Part shown: piece after piece, positions 35,401 to 44,186 of the stretch
Layout: the number at the start of each line of letters is the position of its first letter
How positions within the stretch are numbered: the first letter of the stretch is position 1
DNA from: Stigmatella erecta
GTDB taxonomy: Bacteria > Myxococcota > Myxococcia > Myxococcales > Myxococcaceae
Direction of reading: 5' to 3'
NCBI RefSeq assembly: GCF_900111745.1
Contig: NZ_FOIJ01000001.1
Location: 992,001-1,056,000 of the forward strand
DNA length: 64,000 nt
Translations under genes and position numbers: made by a program
Notes under the pieces: model-generated
The model's database searches: none
Seen by the model: only the letters and a program-made list of their open reading frames with translations
Told to the model about the DNA's origin: nothing

Positions 35401-35848
35401 GGTGATCGCCCCCTCCTCCCCTGTGCACACGGCGGACCGGGACACGCTCACCGGCCGCGTGATGCCCAGCCTGTTCCTCTGGTATCCCCCCGCCACGCTG
35501 CTGGGACAGACCGCGCTGACGGCGGTCGACGCGGCCATCGCCCAGGGCGCCACCCCCTCCCTGTCCCTGCTCGCGCTGCGCTTCCGGCCCACGCAGGCCC
35601 GGGAGAACCTCGACCGGCTGATCTCCCTGGGGGCGCGGGGAGGCTATGGGCTCTATGACGCGATCCAGGTAACTCCAGGCTCTGAGCAGGCAGTGGCCCA
35701 GCACGTGTACACCTACCGGGCCCAGGCCATCACCCTCGCGGCGGTGGCGAACCTGGCCTGCAACGACGTCCTGGTGGACCACTTCCACCATCACTGGCAA
35801 ACGGGATGGGTGGAAGGCCTGGTTTACGAAACGGCGGAAGCGCGGTGA
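32420..35848 (+). CDS. Cyclic beta-1,2-glucan synthase-like protein (GT84 type) lacking the GH94 phosphorylase domain
   Basis: A 1142-residue membrane protein that matches the N-terminal and middle parts of NdvB/ChvB (about 2800 residues). Two membrane helices (about 130-175) precede a GT84 catalytic region (about 195-510). It includes LTLDADNQLLPGS (DAD at about 341-343), GYSMLQPSMG, GVGDFLGKGLYDVAAF, NSVLSHDKLEG and HRWIRGDWQL. Four or so helices (about 540-690) follow. A shortened glycoamylase-like region (about 700-1142) has LARRSWAFYEHLD, SPTDIALWLVAPLSAYHLGYM and RHRGHLFVRYD. The C-terminal phosphorylase that sets ring size is missing. The product is probably a linear or differently sized glucan. 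The start is uncertain: TTG 32420 with AAGGGG upstream, or a later in-frame codon. Its stop overlaps the ABC exporter start. Confidence 0.83.
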   Translation: MQATRYGRLARVQPPSPPSVRTDNSAEALGRILQSDPSGTYPSMDAATRERYEHACLELAAWSKRTPSEVAHAAVQLSQEHDAGDARGRHVGTHLLAEGRPLLEARLGCRVPGSVRIGRRVKRHAEGLYVGTLLVLTLVFLGGIGLLLPWEEPLHRVLFLALLALPVLRFVHDPFDALLASRYQNLEPLSRLEPAQALSEDTRTLVVTPLLITNVEDIDAQLRKLEINYQGNVSPHVLFAVLTDFADAPAKDMPGDQELLARMERGIHELNERHGHRELPRFLCLHRERRWNPVADRWMGWERKRGKLEELNHLLLGASGTSYTGALPAALHSIRYVLTLDADNQLLPGSVAVMAAILHHPLNQARFDASGRRVVAGYSMLQPSMGDGPSRERWLSSGAWPLSIIHSKRGHRTPTATHLSQALFGVGDFLGKGLYDVAAFTRSLEGRIPGNSVLSHDKLEGMYARVALATDVVLFEGQPANMANAASIWHRWIRGDWQLLPWLLPWVPSREGRWVRNDLPLLDRWKLLTDILRSLNSPATLAALVSGWLMFPAHQLGAWTLIASLWIGRGFLAFRVGKLRSRLRQGSFATRVRHLVFALPQLAGDLLAAVGLLIPTCCIVLDATARASYRMVANRRRILDWTTNAQSARVGKGRGLQMSRELWQSAVLTVLILGVLGGFHAAALPWALPLFLVWLPLMALNIRNSQTASPGARTVLPAGIEPLRVLARRSWAFYEHLDTTGRELPRLTLSEDGVRGDAPGVSPTDIALWLVAPLSAYHLGYMTLEEWVARLKESLTAVEGLERHRGHLFVRYDARSLQPLERRTAPAESGMLSATLIVIERALRAARSTPASSQVLRQGLADTLAVLCEDLPAHLQSTLPSLRAKVVERTASTEDVLAEVQRQLALLTELPAKPLERLQQQLARLAHVSRPAAGRDTEHLVRQLEEAEARIYSLREQMDFACFDALPPAESAGTPLAGFLAISRREAATTTWLKVIAPSSPVHTADRDTLTGRVMPSLFLWYPPATLLGQTALTAVDAAIAQGATPSLSLLALRFRPTQARENLDRLISLGARGGYGLYDAIQVTPGSEQAVAQHVYTYRAQAITLAAVANLACNDVLVDHFHHHWQTGWVEGLVYETAEAR

Positions 35849-37680
35849 CCTCAACAAGCTCGAAGGCAACACCCGCGAACGGCTCCCCGTCCCGGCCGAG
35901 CATGTCCTCGATCAAGAACATCCTCCCGGTGCTGCGGATGGTCTGGGACGCGGGCCCGGGCGTGGTGGGGGTCAACCTGGCCCTGCGCCTGACCGCGGCG
36001 CTGATTCCCGTGGCGGTGCTGGCCGTGGCGCGCTGGATCGTCGACGCGGCGGTCGCGCAGGCGGGCTCGGAACGGGAGATGACCCGGCAGCTGGTGGGGC
36101 TGGTCGCGCTCGAGTTCGGTCTGGCCGCCCTCGGGGGAATCCTCTCCCGCGCCATCCAGTACGCCAACGTCGTGCTCGCCGAGAAGTACACCCGGCACGT
36201 CAGCCTGCGCCTGCTGGAGCATGCCTCCCAGCTGGATCTGGCGACCTACGAGGACCCCTCCTTCTACGACCGGCTGGAGCGCGCACGCGTGCAGGCCACG
36301 GACCGGCTCGTCATGGTCGAGGCCATTGCCCGCTTCCTGCAGCAGGGCATCACCACGATGAGCCTCTGCATCGGCATCTTCGTGTTCTCGCCGTGGATCC
36401 TCCTGAACATCATCGTCTGTCTGATCCCCGCGACGCTCGCCGAGGCCCGCTTCGGCACCCAGCTCTACGCCATGAACTTCCGGCACACGCCCAAGCGGCG
36501 TGAGCTCGAATACCTGCGCCAGCTCGGGGCCAGCAAGGAGAGCGCGAAGGAGCTCAAGCTCTTTGGCCTGAGCCCCTTCCTGATGCAGCGCTACGAGACC
36601 CTCTCGGGGAAGATCATCGAGGATGTGCTGGGCCTCTGGAAGCGCGCCTTTCCGCGCCTGTCCTTGCTGGCCATGCTGGGCACCCTCGGCTACTACGGCG
36701 CCTATGCCTTCGTGGTGTACCAGACCGCGCACGGGGAGCTGAGCGTGGGGCAGCTCACCTTCTTGATCGGCGCGATCGCGGGGGCGAACCGCACCTTCCA
36801 GGACCTCTTCGTCTCCGCGGTGGGCATCATCGATCAGTCCCTCTACATCAGCGACATGCTCGCGTTCTTCGCGATGCGGCCCGCCATCCGCTCGGGCCAG
36901 CAGGCGCTCCAGGTCCCGCGGCCAATCCGGCAAGGCTTCGAGTTCCGGGAGGTCTCCTTCGCCTATCCGGGCCGCACGGTGCCCGTGCTCCAGAGCACGA
37001 GCTTCCGGCTGGCTCCCGGCGAGCGCATCGCGCTCATTGGCGAGAACGGCCAGGGCAAGACGACCCTCATCAAGCTCATGATGCGGCTCTATGATCCGAC
37101 CGCGGGCCAGATCCTCCTCGATGGCGTCGACCTGCGGGAGTACGATCTCCAGGATCTCTGGAGCCAGATCGGCGTGGTCTTCCAGGACTTCGCCCGCTAC
37201 GAGATGACGGCGGCCGACAACATCGCCGTGGGCCGCATCGAGTGGCGCACCGACCGGGAGCGCATCACGGACGCGTCCCGGAAGAGCCTCGCCAACACCG
37301 TGATTGACAAGCTGCCCCTCGGCTACGAGCAGATGCTGGGCCGGCGCTTCGAGGGCGGCGTCGACCTCTCGGGCGGCGAGTGGCAGAAGATCGCGCTCGG
37401 GCGGGCGTACATGCGCGATGCGCAGTTCCTGGTGCTGGACGAGCCCACCGCCGCGCTGGATGCCCAGGCCGAGCTCGACGTCTTCAACCGCTTCGGCGAG
37501 CTGACGAGCGGCAAGATGGCGATCCTCATCTCCCACCGCTTCTCGACCGTGCGCATGGCGGACCGCATCCTCGTCCTCAGAGATGGACGCATCTCCGAGG
37601 AGGGTTCTCACGAGCAGCTCATGGCCCGGGGAGGCGGTTATGCGGCCATGTATGAGCTTCAGGCCTCACGGTACCGCTAA
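35845..37680 (+). CDS. ABC exporter (fused membrane and ATPase domains)
   Basis: A 611-residue half-transporter that would act as a dimer. The GTG start at 35845 overlaps the synthase-like gene stop (GTGA). Six membrane helices (about 30-320) precede an ATPase with Walker A GENGQGKTTL, Q-loop GVVFQDFARYE, signature DLSGGEWQ, Walker B FLVLDEPTAALD and the switch His in LISHRFST. Coupling to the GT84-like synthase is the same pairing as cyclic glucan synthase with its exporter NdvA/ChvA. The ATPase is clear; the substrate is inferred from context only, because related type 1 exporters also carry lipids and peptides. Confidence 0.87.
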   Translation: MTSTSSKATPANGSPSRPSMSSIKNILPVLRMVWDAGPGVVGVNLALRLTAALIPVAVLAVARWIVDAAVAQAGSEREMTRQLVGLVALEFGLAALGGILSRAIQYANVVLAEKYTRHVSLRLLEHASQLDLATYEDPSFYDRLERARVQATDRLVMVEAIARFLQQGITTMSLCIGIFVFSPWILLNIIVCLIPATLAEARFGTQLYAMNFRHTPKRRELEYLRQLGASKESAKELKLFGLSPFLMQRYETLSGKIIEDVLGLWKRAFPRLSLLAMLGTLGYYGAYAFVVYQTAHGELSVGQLTFLIGAIAGANRTFQDLFVSAVGIIDQSLYISDMLAFFAMRPAIRSGQQALQVPRPIRQGFEFREVSFAYPGRTVPVLQSTSFRLAPGERIALIGENGQGKTTLIKLMMRLYDPTAGQILLDGVDLREYDLQDLWSQIGVVFQDFARYEMTAADNIAVGRIEWRTDRERITDASRKSLANTVIDKLPLGYEQMLGRRFEGGVDLSGGEWQKIALGRAYMRDAQFLVLDEPTAALDAQAELDVFNRFGELTSGKMAILISHRFSTVRMADRILVLRDGRISEEGSHEQLMARGGGYAAMYELQASRYR

Positions 37681-37713
37681 CCCCCTCCCGGGCCACCCGG
37701 GCACGGGAATGCC

Positions 37714-38835
37714 CTACTTCGCGCCGAGCTTCTCGCCCACCGCCGAGAGGAGCTGATCGAAGGACTCCGAGAACAGCCGGATGCCGTCGGTGGCCAGCTC
37801 CTCGGTGACGGTCTTCATCGAGATGCCGCTCGCCTCCAGCTGGCGCATCGTCTCCTCGGCGCCCGCGAGATCCTCCTCCAGGCTCGCGCGCACCTTGCCG
37901 TGGTCCCGGAAGGCATCGATGGTGGCCGGCGGCAGGGTGTTCACGGTGTCACGGCCGATGAGCTCCTCCACGTAGAGCACGTCCCGGAGCTTCGGGTTCT
38001 TGGTGCTGGTGCTGGCCCAGAGCACGCGCTGCACCCGCGCCCCCTTGGCCGCGAGCGTCTTCCAGCGCGCGCTGCCGAAGATCTCCTTGAAAGCGCGGTA
38101 GGCCAGCTTCGCGTTGGCGATGGCCACCTTGCCACTCAGGGTGTCGAGCGCCTTCTTCTGCTCGGCGGTAGCGCCCGCCTTCACCTTCTTCTCGATCTCC
38201 TTGTCGACGATGGAGTCGATGCGGCTGACGAAGAAGGAGGCCACGCTGGCGACCTTGCTCACGTCGCCCCCGGAGGCGGCGAACTTCTCCAATCCGGAGA
38301 CGTAGGCCTCGGCGATCTTCCGGTAGCGCTCCTGGCTGAAGAGCAGCGTCACGTTGACGTTGATGCCCTCGGCGGTGAGCTGCTCGAAGGCCGGGACGCC
38401 GGCCTCGGTGCCCGGGACCTTGATCATCACGTTGGGCCGGGAGAGCGTCTTCCACAGCCGCCGGGCCTCCTCCAGCGTGGCCTGGGTGTCGTGCGCGAGC
38501 CGGGGGGAGACCTCCAGCGAGGCGTAGCCGTCCTGGCCCTTCCGGGCGTCGTAGACCGGGCGCAAGATGTCGGCGGCGCCCTGGACATCGCGCACCGCCA
38601 GCTTCTCGTAGAGGTCATTGCCGGACACGCCCTTGCCCTTCGCCTCGGCGAAGAGATCCTCGTAGTCCTCGCTGCCCGACACCGCCTTCTGGAAGATGGT
38701 GGGGTTGGAGGTCAGCCCCGTGAGCCCATCTTCGTCGATGAACTTCTTCAGGGTGCCCTTCGTGATGTAGCTGCGCTGGAGGTTGTCCACCCAGATGGAT
38801 TGGCCAAGCTCAGCAAGCTGTCGAAGCGGGTTCAT
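37714..38835 (-). CDS. tal: Transaldolase
   Basis: A 373-residue enzyme of the pentose phosphate pathway. It transfers a dihydroxyacetone unit between sedoheptulose-7-phosphate and glyceraldehyde-3-phosphate. The Schiff-base Lys139 is in NVMIKVPGTEAG. SNPTIFQKAV (43-52), SLEVSP and the GINVNVTLLFS segment match the bacterial long-form transaldolases (about 360-375 residues). The gene is convergent with the ABC exporter (34 bp apart). Confidence 0.94.
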   Translation of the reverse strand: MNPLRQLAELGQSIWVDNLQRSYITKGTLKKFIDEDGLTGLTSNPTIFQKAVSGSEDYEDLFAEAKGKGVSGNDLYEKLAVRDVQGAADILRPVYDARKGQDGYASLEVSPRLAHDTQATLEEARRLWKTLSRPNVMIKVPGTEAGVPAFEQLTAEGINVNVTLLFSQERYRKIAEAYVSGLEKFAASGGDVSKVASVASFFVSRIDSIVDKEIEKKVKAGATAEQKKALDTLSGKVAIANAKLAYRAFKEIFGSARWKTLAAKGARVQRVLWASTSTKNPKLRDVLYVEELIGRDTVNTLPPATIDAFRDHGKVRASLEEDLAGAEETMRQLEASGISMKTVTEELATDGIRLFSESFDQLLSAVGEKLGAK

Positions 38836-38990
38836 GGGTTCTCCCTAGCGTTATCTCAAGATGCTCATGTCCAGCCCCCAGATCCGGGCGGGCGGACAAG
38901 CACTCGCGGATTCTGCCTGGGCCCGGGGCTGGCGGGTAGCACCCTTGCGAGGAACCAGGCCAGTTAACACACCGCCTGGGGCCCCACCGC

Positions 38991-39554
38991 TCAGGACGCC
39001 GGGGATTCCAGCCGGGTGGCCGAGCGCCATGCCCCGAGCGACCGGGCATAGTCCAGCGCCGTGCGCTGGTCCACGTCCCGGTGCTCCCGGCTCGCGCCGC
39101 GCTGGAGCAGCAACTCCACGAGGTCCACCTTGTCGAACATGGCCGCGAACATCAGCGCCGTGCGCCCGTCGTCTCCCATGCCATCCACCCGCGCCCCATG
39201 GTCCAGGAGCAGCAGGGCGATGGCGGCGTTGCCCTTGAAGGCCGCCCCGGCCAGCGGCGTCTGCCCGGCATCGTTGGTCTGCTCCGGGTCCGCCCCGCGC
39301 TCCAGCAGCAGGCGGGCCGCCTCCAGGTGGCCATAGTAGCTGGCGAGCATCAACAGCGAATCGCCCCGCTCGTTGCGCAGCCGCACGGGCAGTCCCGCGT
39401 CGAGCAGCGCGAGCAGAGGGGGGACGTTCCCCGCGCGCGCATGGGTGAAGGCGGTCCTCGCCAGGTCCAGCACGGCGCTGTCGCCATCATCGGCCAGGTT
39501 CTTGGCGGACAGGTCGCTGCTGCCATTCGTAACCGTAACGGTCTTCGGATTCAT
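38991..39554 (-). CDS. Ankyrin-repeat protein linked to catalase (AnkB-like)
   Basis: A 187-residue soluble protein starting at ATG 39554, 14 bp after the catalase gene. About four ankyrin repeats are visible: NERGDSLLMLASYYGHLEAARLLLERGAD, NDAGQTPLAGAAFKGNAAIALLLLDHGAR, DDGRTALMFAAMFDKVDLVELLLQRGAS and a final DVDQRTALDYARS. In Pseudomonas the ankyrin protein AnkB is co-transcribed with catalase KatB and needed for its full activity; the same gene order here suggests the same role. Confidence 0.87.
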   Translation of the reverse strand: MNPKTVTVTNGSSDLSAKNLADDGDSAVLDLARTAFTHARAGNVPPLLALLDAGLPVRLRNERGDSLLMLASYYGHLEAARLLLERGADPEQTNDAGQTPLAGAAFKGNAAIALLLLDHGARVDGMGDDGRTALMFAAMFDKVDLVELLLQRGASREHRDVDQRTALDYARSLGAWRSATRLESPAS

Positions 39555-39568
39555 GGTGCGTGTCCTTT

Positions 39569-41041
39569 CTAGCGTGCGCGGCGAAGCTGCTGGACGGCGG
39601 TGGCGATGCGAGAGCCGTACTCCTCGTCGGCGGCCCGGAAGTGGGCGATGGCGCGGGTGATGATGTCCTCGCGGCTCACCTGCGCGAGGCTGCCGGAGAT
39701 GTTCTCCACCAGGCGCTGCTTCTCCGGGGCCGTCATCCGCCGGTAGAGGGCGCCGGCCTGCACGAAGTCGTTGTCCTCCGCGTGCTTGCCGTGGACATAG
39801 GTGCCCGTCCGCCCGCTGGCCTCGTACCCCACGCCGGGGGCCTCGTCCGTCTGCGCGGGGCCGTTGAAGCTGTTCGGCTCGTAGTTGGGACCCCGCCCGC
39901 CGTTGCCATCGAAGCGCATGGCCCCGTCCCGGCCGTAGTTGCGCGCGCCCCCCTTCACGCCCTTCGGCGAGTTCACCGGCAGCTGCGTGCTGTTGATGCC
40001 CAGCCGGTAGCGGTGCGCGTCTCCGTAAGCGAACAGGCGCGCCTGGAGCATCCGGTCCGGGGACGGGCCAATGCCGGGCACGAAGTTCGCGGGATCCAAC
40101 GCCGCCTGCTCCACCTCCGCGAAGAAGTTGTCCGGGGTGCGGTTGAGGACGAGCTTGCCCACCTCCATGAGCGGGTAGTCCTTGTGGGGCCACACCTTGG
40201 TGAGATCGAACGGGTTGAAGCGGTAGTTCGCGGCCTCCGCCTCCGGCATCACCTGGACCTTGAGCGTCCACGAGGGGAACTCACCGCGCTCGATGGCCCG
40301 ATACAGGTCGCGCTGGTGGTGCTGCGGATCCTTGCCGCCGAGCGCCTCCGCCTCCGGGGTGGTGAGGGTGCGGATGCCCTGGTCCGTCTTGAAGTGAAAC
40401 TTCACCCAGAAGCGCTCGCCCTTCGCGTTCACCCACTGGAAGGTGTGCGAGCCGAAGCCGTCCATGTGCCGCAGCGTCGCCGGGATGCCGCGGTCCCCGA
40501 ACAGCCAGGTGAACTGGTGCGTGGCCTCCGGAGAGTGGGAGAAGAAGTCCCAGACGTTGTCGGGCTCCTGGCGGTTCGTGTACGGGTCGTACTTCTGCGA
40601 GTGGATGAAGTCCGGGAACTTGATGCCGTCGCGCAGGAAGAACACCGGCGTGTTGTTGCCCACCAGATCCCAGTTGCCGTCCTCCGTGTAGAAGCGCACG
40701 GCGAAGCCCCGGGGGTCCCTGGCGGTGTCGGGCGCGCCCTTGGAGCCCGCCACGGTGGAGAAGCGCAGGAAGACCTCCGTCTTCTTGCCTACCTCGCCGA
40801 AGAGCTTCATGCGCGTGTAGCGCGGCACGTCCTGGGAGGTGACCTCGAAGGTGCCGTAGGCGCCCGAGCCCACCGCGTGCACCACGCGCTCCGGGATGCG
40901 CTCGCGGTTGAAGCGGGCCAGCTTCTCCAGCAGGTGGTGGTCCTGCAGCAGCACCGGGCCGTTGGGTCCCGCCGTCTGCGAGTGCTGGTTGTCGGAGACA
41001 GGGGCTCCCGCTTCGGTGGTCAGGGTGGGACGCTGGGACAT
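39569..41041 (-). CDS. katB: Haem catalase (small-subunit, clade 3)
   Basis: A 490-residue catalase. The distal His55 ([16 protein letters not shown]), the distal Asn in [11 protein letters not shown] (128-138) and the proximal haem-ligand Tyr in [14 protein letters not shown] (about 345) are all present. Length fits small-subunit catalases. The start at ATG 41041 is taken because the upstream frame to 41188 runs over the oxyR control region. It forms an operon with the ankyrin gene and is divergent from oxyR, so H2O2 induction is expected. The katB name is by analogy with katB-ankB units. Confidence 0.93.
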   Translation of the reverse strand: MSQRPTLTTEAGAPVSDNQHSQTAGPNGPVLLQDHHLLEKLARFNRERIPERVVHAVGSGAYGTFEVTSQDVPRYTRMKLFGEVGKKTEVFLRFSTVAGSKGAPDTARDPRGFAVRFYTEDGNWDLVGNNTPVFFLRDGIKFPDFIHSQKYDPYTNRQEPDNVWDFFSHSPEATHQFTWLFGDRGIPATLRHMDGFGSHTFQWVNAKGERFWVKFHFKTDQGIRTLTTPEAEALGGKDPQHHQRDLYRAIERGEFPSWTLKVQVMPEAEAANYRFNPFDLTKVWPHKDYPLMEVGKLVLNRTPDNFFAEVEQAALDPANFVPGIGPSPDRMLQARLFAYGDAHRYRLGINSTQLPVNSPKGVKGGARNYGRDGAMRFDGNGGRGPNYEPNSFNGPAQTDEAPGVGYEASGRTGTYVHGKHAEDNDFVQAGALYRRMTAPEKQRLVENISGSLAQVSREDIITRAIAHFRAADEEYGSRIATAVQQLRRAR

Positions 41042-41137
41042 GGGCTCGCTCTTTCGTGAGGGCTTCGGGGTCCTTCGACAGGGGGAAAAGTAGAGAGTCC
41101 CCAGCAATAGGGCCAAGACATCGTTTGGATGGGAGTG

Positions 41138-41152
41138 ATAGGCAGGGCCTAT
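41138..41152. promoter_or_regulatory. OxyR-type operator between catalase and oxyR
   Basis: ATAG-GCAGGGC-CTAT (41138-41152) is an exact ATAG-N7-CTAT half of the OxyR consensus, within the longer near-palindrome GATAGGCAGGGCCTATC. It starts 17 bp before oxyR ATG 41169 and lies in the 127-bp divergent interval, so it may control both genes. The second half site expected for reduced OxyR is not intact; an isolated ATAG occurs at 41107. Confidence 0.65.
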
Positions 41153-41168
41153 CGGTTCATGGAGGACC

Positions 41169-42107
41169 ATGGCCTCGCTCAACGACATCTCCCTGCGGCA
41201 GCTTCAGTACCTGGTGGCGGTGGCGGACCTGCTGGGCTTCCGGCGGGCGGCCGAGCACTGCCACGTCTCCCAGCCCGCCCTGAGCGCCCAGATTCAGCAG
41301 CTCGAGGCGGTGCTCGGCGTGAAGCTATTCGAGCGCGATACACGCCGGGTGATGCTCACGCCCGCGGGCCAGGAGCTGGTGGGCCGGGCGCGGCGGGTGC
41401 TCACCGAGGCGGAGGACATCCTCAAGGCGGCCTCGCGGATGGGAGACCCCTTCGCGGGCCCGCTGCACCTGGGGGCCATTCCGACCGTGGCCCCCTACGT
41501 GCTGCCGGAGGTGATTCCGGCGCTGGTGAAGCACTACCCCAAGCTGCAACTGCGGCTGTACGAGGAGAAGACGGCGCTGCTGCTGCGCGACATGGCCGAG
41601 GGCCGGCTGGACGCGGCGCTGCTGGCGCTGGACGCGGAGATGGACAGGGCGGTGGAGCACGAGGTGCTCTCGGAGGACCCCTTCGTGGTGGCGGCGCCCC
41701 CGGGCCACCCGCTGGAGCGCAAGAAGCAGGTTCAGCTTCGCGACCTGGATGGCGAGAACGTGTTACTCCTGGAGGACGGGCACTGCTTTCGCAGCCAGAC
41801 GCTGGCGCTGTGCACGCGGGTGGGGGCGCACGAGGTGGACTTCCGGGCCACGAGCCTGACGACGCTGGCGCAGATGGTCATGGCGGCCGGCAGCGTCACC
41901 CTGCTGCCCCAGCTCGCGGTGTCCAGGGAGAACCGGCAAGGGCAGCTCGTGGTGCGGCCCTTCGCCCCTCCCGGGCCCGGCCGGACGCTCGTGCTGGCCT
42001 GGCGCCCGGGCCACCCCCGCGCGGAGGCGCTGCGCACCATCGCCGGCACGCTGCGCTCCGTGTGGCCGGGGGAGGCCAGGTCAGCGCGCAAGCCCGGCGC
42101 GTCTTGA
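41169..42107 (+). CDS. oxyR: Peroxide-sensing LysR-type regulator OxyR
   Basis: A 312-residue LysR family regulator. The N-terminal winged helix (about 7-65, with [36 protein letters not shown]) is followed by a substrate-like domain. It contains the redox pair Cys206 and Cys215 ([14 protein letters not shown]), spaced nine residues apart, exactly as Cys199/Cys208 of E. coli OxyR. It should activate the divergent catalase-ankyrin operon on oxidation and bind the ATAG-N7-CTAT site 17 bp before its own start. Confidence 0.92.
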   Translation: MASLNDISLRQLQYLVAVADLLGFRRAAEHCHVSQPALSAQIQQLEAVLGVKLFERDTRRVMLTPAGQELVGRARRVLTEAEDILKAASRMGDPFAGPLHLGAIPTVAPYVLPEVIPALVKHYPKLQLRLYEEKTALLLRDMAEGRLDAALLALDAEMDRAVEHEVLSEDPFVVAAPPGHPLERKKQVQLRDLDGENVLLLEDGHCFRSQTLALCTRVGAHEVDFRATSLTTLAQMVMAAGSVTLLPQLAVSRENRQGQLVVRPFAPPGPGRTLVLAWRPGHPRAEALRTIAGTLRSVWPGEARSARKPGAS

Positions 42108-42162
42108 CGGTCAACACATCCCTCCGACCCCGGTCCGTGGACGCCGCCTCCCCTCCTCTGCC

Positions 42163-44184
42163 ATGGGGGGCCCCATGGGCGAGACATCCCGTTGTACCTG
42201 GCTTCTGGTGGCGCTGATGTTGGGAGGCATCTCCTGTAACGGAGGGCGGCGAACCCCGGGGCCTGCCGCTGGGGCCCGGCCGCCAGACCACCCGCTGTCC
42301 GCCTTTTCCACGATGGAGTTCGAGCACGCCCTCCAGCTCCTGCGCGCCCAGGGGCATGTGACGGAGAGCACCGTGTTTCCCCTGGTGGTTCCTCACGAGC
42401 CCTCCAAGGAGGAGCTGGAAGGCTTCCAGACGGGAGGCCTCGTCCCGCGGCGGGTGCTCGTGGTGGCGTATGACACGGCGAAGAACCAGACCTTCGAGGC
42501 GGTGGTCCGGTTGACGCCCCCGGGTGCCGTCGAGCGCTGGACGCTCGTGCCAGGTGTCCAGCCCCCGCTGAGCAAGCATGACTTCGACCAGGCGAAGGCG
42601 CTGGTGTGGCGGGACGATCGCTGGACCGCCGCCCTGCGCCGGCGCGGCGTGGAACGCCCGGACCATATCTACCTCGACATCTGGGCCATGGGGCCCTCGG
42701 ACGAGCCCCAATGGAAGGGGCACCGGCTGGTGAAGGCCCTGCCCTTCTTCAAGGGCGACACGAGCTACACCTACGCGCGGCCCGTGGAAGGGTTGATCGC
42801 GCTGGTCGACCTCACGGACCAGAAGGTGGTGGAGCTCACCGACCAGGGGAATGTCCCGATTCCCAAGGACGTGGGGGCTTATGACGAGCAGTCCGTGGGA
42901 CCGCTTCGGCCTCTCCCCCACCCGGTCGTCCTGACCCATCCGGAGGGCCGGAACTTCTCCCTCTCGGGCAATGAAGTGCGCTGGCAGAACTGGCGCTTCC
43001 GCGTGGACGTTCATCCGCGCGAAGGCCCCGTCCTCCACGGGGTCACCTACACGGACCAGGGCCGGGAACGGAAGATCCTCCACCGCCTCTCGCTCTCCGA
43101 GATGGTGGTGCCCTATGGCGACCCCGCGGGCACGTGGTCCTGGCGGAGCGCCTTCGATGTGGGCGAGTACGGCTTCGGGGACAAGATCAGCCCCCTGGAC
43201 CCGGGGGCCGACGTCCCATCCAGCGCCACCTTTCTGCCCGCCGTCTTCGCGGACCCCTCCGGCAAGGCCCAGGAGACCCCTCGCGCGGTGGCCCTCTACG
43301 AGCGGGACGGCGGGGTGCTCTGGAAGCACTACGACGCCCACCTGAAGCGCAACGAAGCCCGGCTGGGAATCGAGCTCGTGGTGACCTTCGGGGTCGTCAT
43401 CGAAAACTACGACTACTTGCTGAACTACATCTTCAAACAGGACGGCTCCATGAAGGTCGAGGCGGTCCTAACGGGCATCATGCTGGCCAAGGCCGTGCCC
43501 CCGCAGGTGGATGCGGCCGGGCATGCGGAGCATGACCTGTATGGCCACCTCGTCGCGGAAGGCGTGGTCGCGGTCCACCACCAGCACTTCTTCAACTTCC
43601 GGCTCGATTTCGACGTGGATGGGCGCCGCAACTCCATCCTGGAGATGAACTCCGCGCCCATTCCATCGGGTCCGGCCAATCCCCAGGGCAATGCCTTCAC
43701 CATGCGGATGGAGCCCTTGCGCACGGAGCTGCAGGCCCAGCGAGACATGAACCTCGCGAGCGCCCGGCGGTGGTTGATCATCAACCCCCAGGAGCACAAT
43801 GGACTGGGACACCCCACAGGCTACGCGCTGGTGCCAAGCGAGAATTCCCTCCCCTTCGCCACCCCGGACAACCTGGCCCGCAGGCGCGCGGGCTTCATCG
43901 ACCACGCCTTCTGGGCCACGCGTTATGCCCCCAGCGAGCGGAGCGCTGCGGGGGCCTATCCCAATCAAAGCCAGGGAGGAGACGGGCTGCCCACCTGGGT
44001 GAAGGATGACCAGCCCCTGGTCAACGAGGACGTGGTGGTCTGGTACACCCTGGGGGTGACGCATACGCCACGTCCCGAGGAGTGGCCGGTCATGCCTGCC
44101 GCGCACGCGGGCTTCGAGCTGTTGCCCGTGGGCTTCTTCACACGCAACCCCGCACTCGATCTGCCCAGGGCCTCTACTCCCTAA
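42163..44184 (+). CDS. Copper amine oxidase lipoprotein
   Basis: A 673-residue primary amine oxidase with a lipobox (LGGISC, near residue 25). Either ATG 42163 or 42175 could be the start. The N-terminal beta/alpha domains (about 50-290) precede the catalytic sandwich (about 310-665). The topaquinone precursor is Tyr416 in IENYDYLLNYIF. The copper ligands are the His-x-His pair in VHHQHFFNF (about 471-475) and the later His in VTHTPRPEEWPVMP. The family oxidises primary amines to aldehyde, NH3 and H2O2. Membrane anchoring as a lipoprotein is unusual for this family. It ends 3 bp from the convergent alpha/beta-hydrolase gene. Confidence 0.9.
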   Translation: MGGPMGETSRCTWLLVALMLGGISCNGGRRTPGPAAGARPPDHPLSAFSTMEFEHALQLLRAQGHVTESTVFPLVVPHEPSKEELEGFQTGGLVPRRVLVVAYDTAKNQTFEAVVRLTPPGAVERWTLVPGVQPPLSKHDFDQAKALVWRDDRWTAALRRRGVERPDHIYLDIWAMGPSDEPQWKGHRLVKALPFFKGDTSYTYARPVEGLIALVDLTDQKVVELTDQGNVPIPKDVGAYDEQSVGPLRPLPHPVVLTHPEGRNFSLSGNEVRWQNWRFRVDVHPREGPVLHGVTYTDQGRERKILHRLSLSEMVVPYGDPAGTWSWRSAFDVGEYGFGDKISPLDPGADVPSSATFLPAVFADPSGKAQETPRAVALYERDGGVLWKHYDAHLKRNEARLGIELVVTFGVVIENYDYLLNYIFKQDGSMKVEAVLTGIMLAKAVPPQVDAAGHAEHDLYGHLVAEGVVAVHHQHFFNFRLDFDVDGRRNSILEMNSAPIPSGPANPQGNAFTMRMEPLRTELQAQRDMNLASARRWLIINPQEHNGLGHPTGYALVPSENSLPFATPDNLARRRAGFIDHAFWATRYAPSERSAAGAYPNQSQGGDGLPTWVKDDQPLVNEDVVVWYTLGVTHTPRPEEWPVMPAAHAGFELLPVGFFTRNPALDLPRASTP

Positions 44185-44186
44185 AA

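Noticed and set aside
32474-35872. 1132-residue minus-strand open frame
   Set aside because: Shadow of the GT84-like gene, which shows clear catalytic motifs.
41107-41152. Complete four-part OxyR binding site
   Set aside because: Only one ATAG-N7-CTAT half is intact; the isolated ATAG at 41107 is not at the required 11-bp register, so only a half site is claimed.
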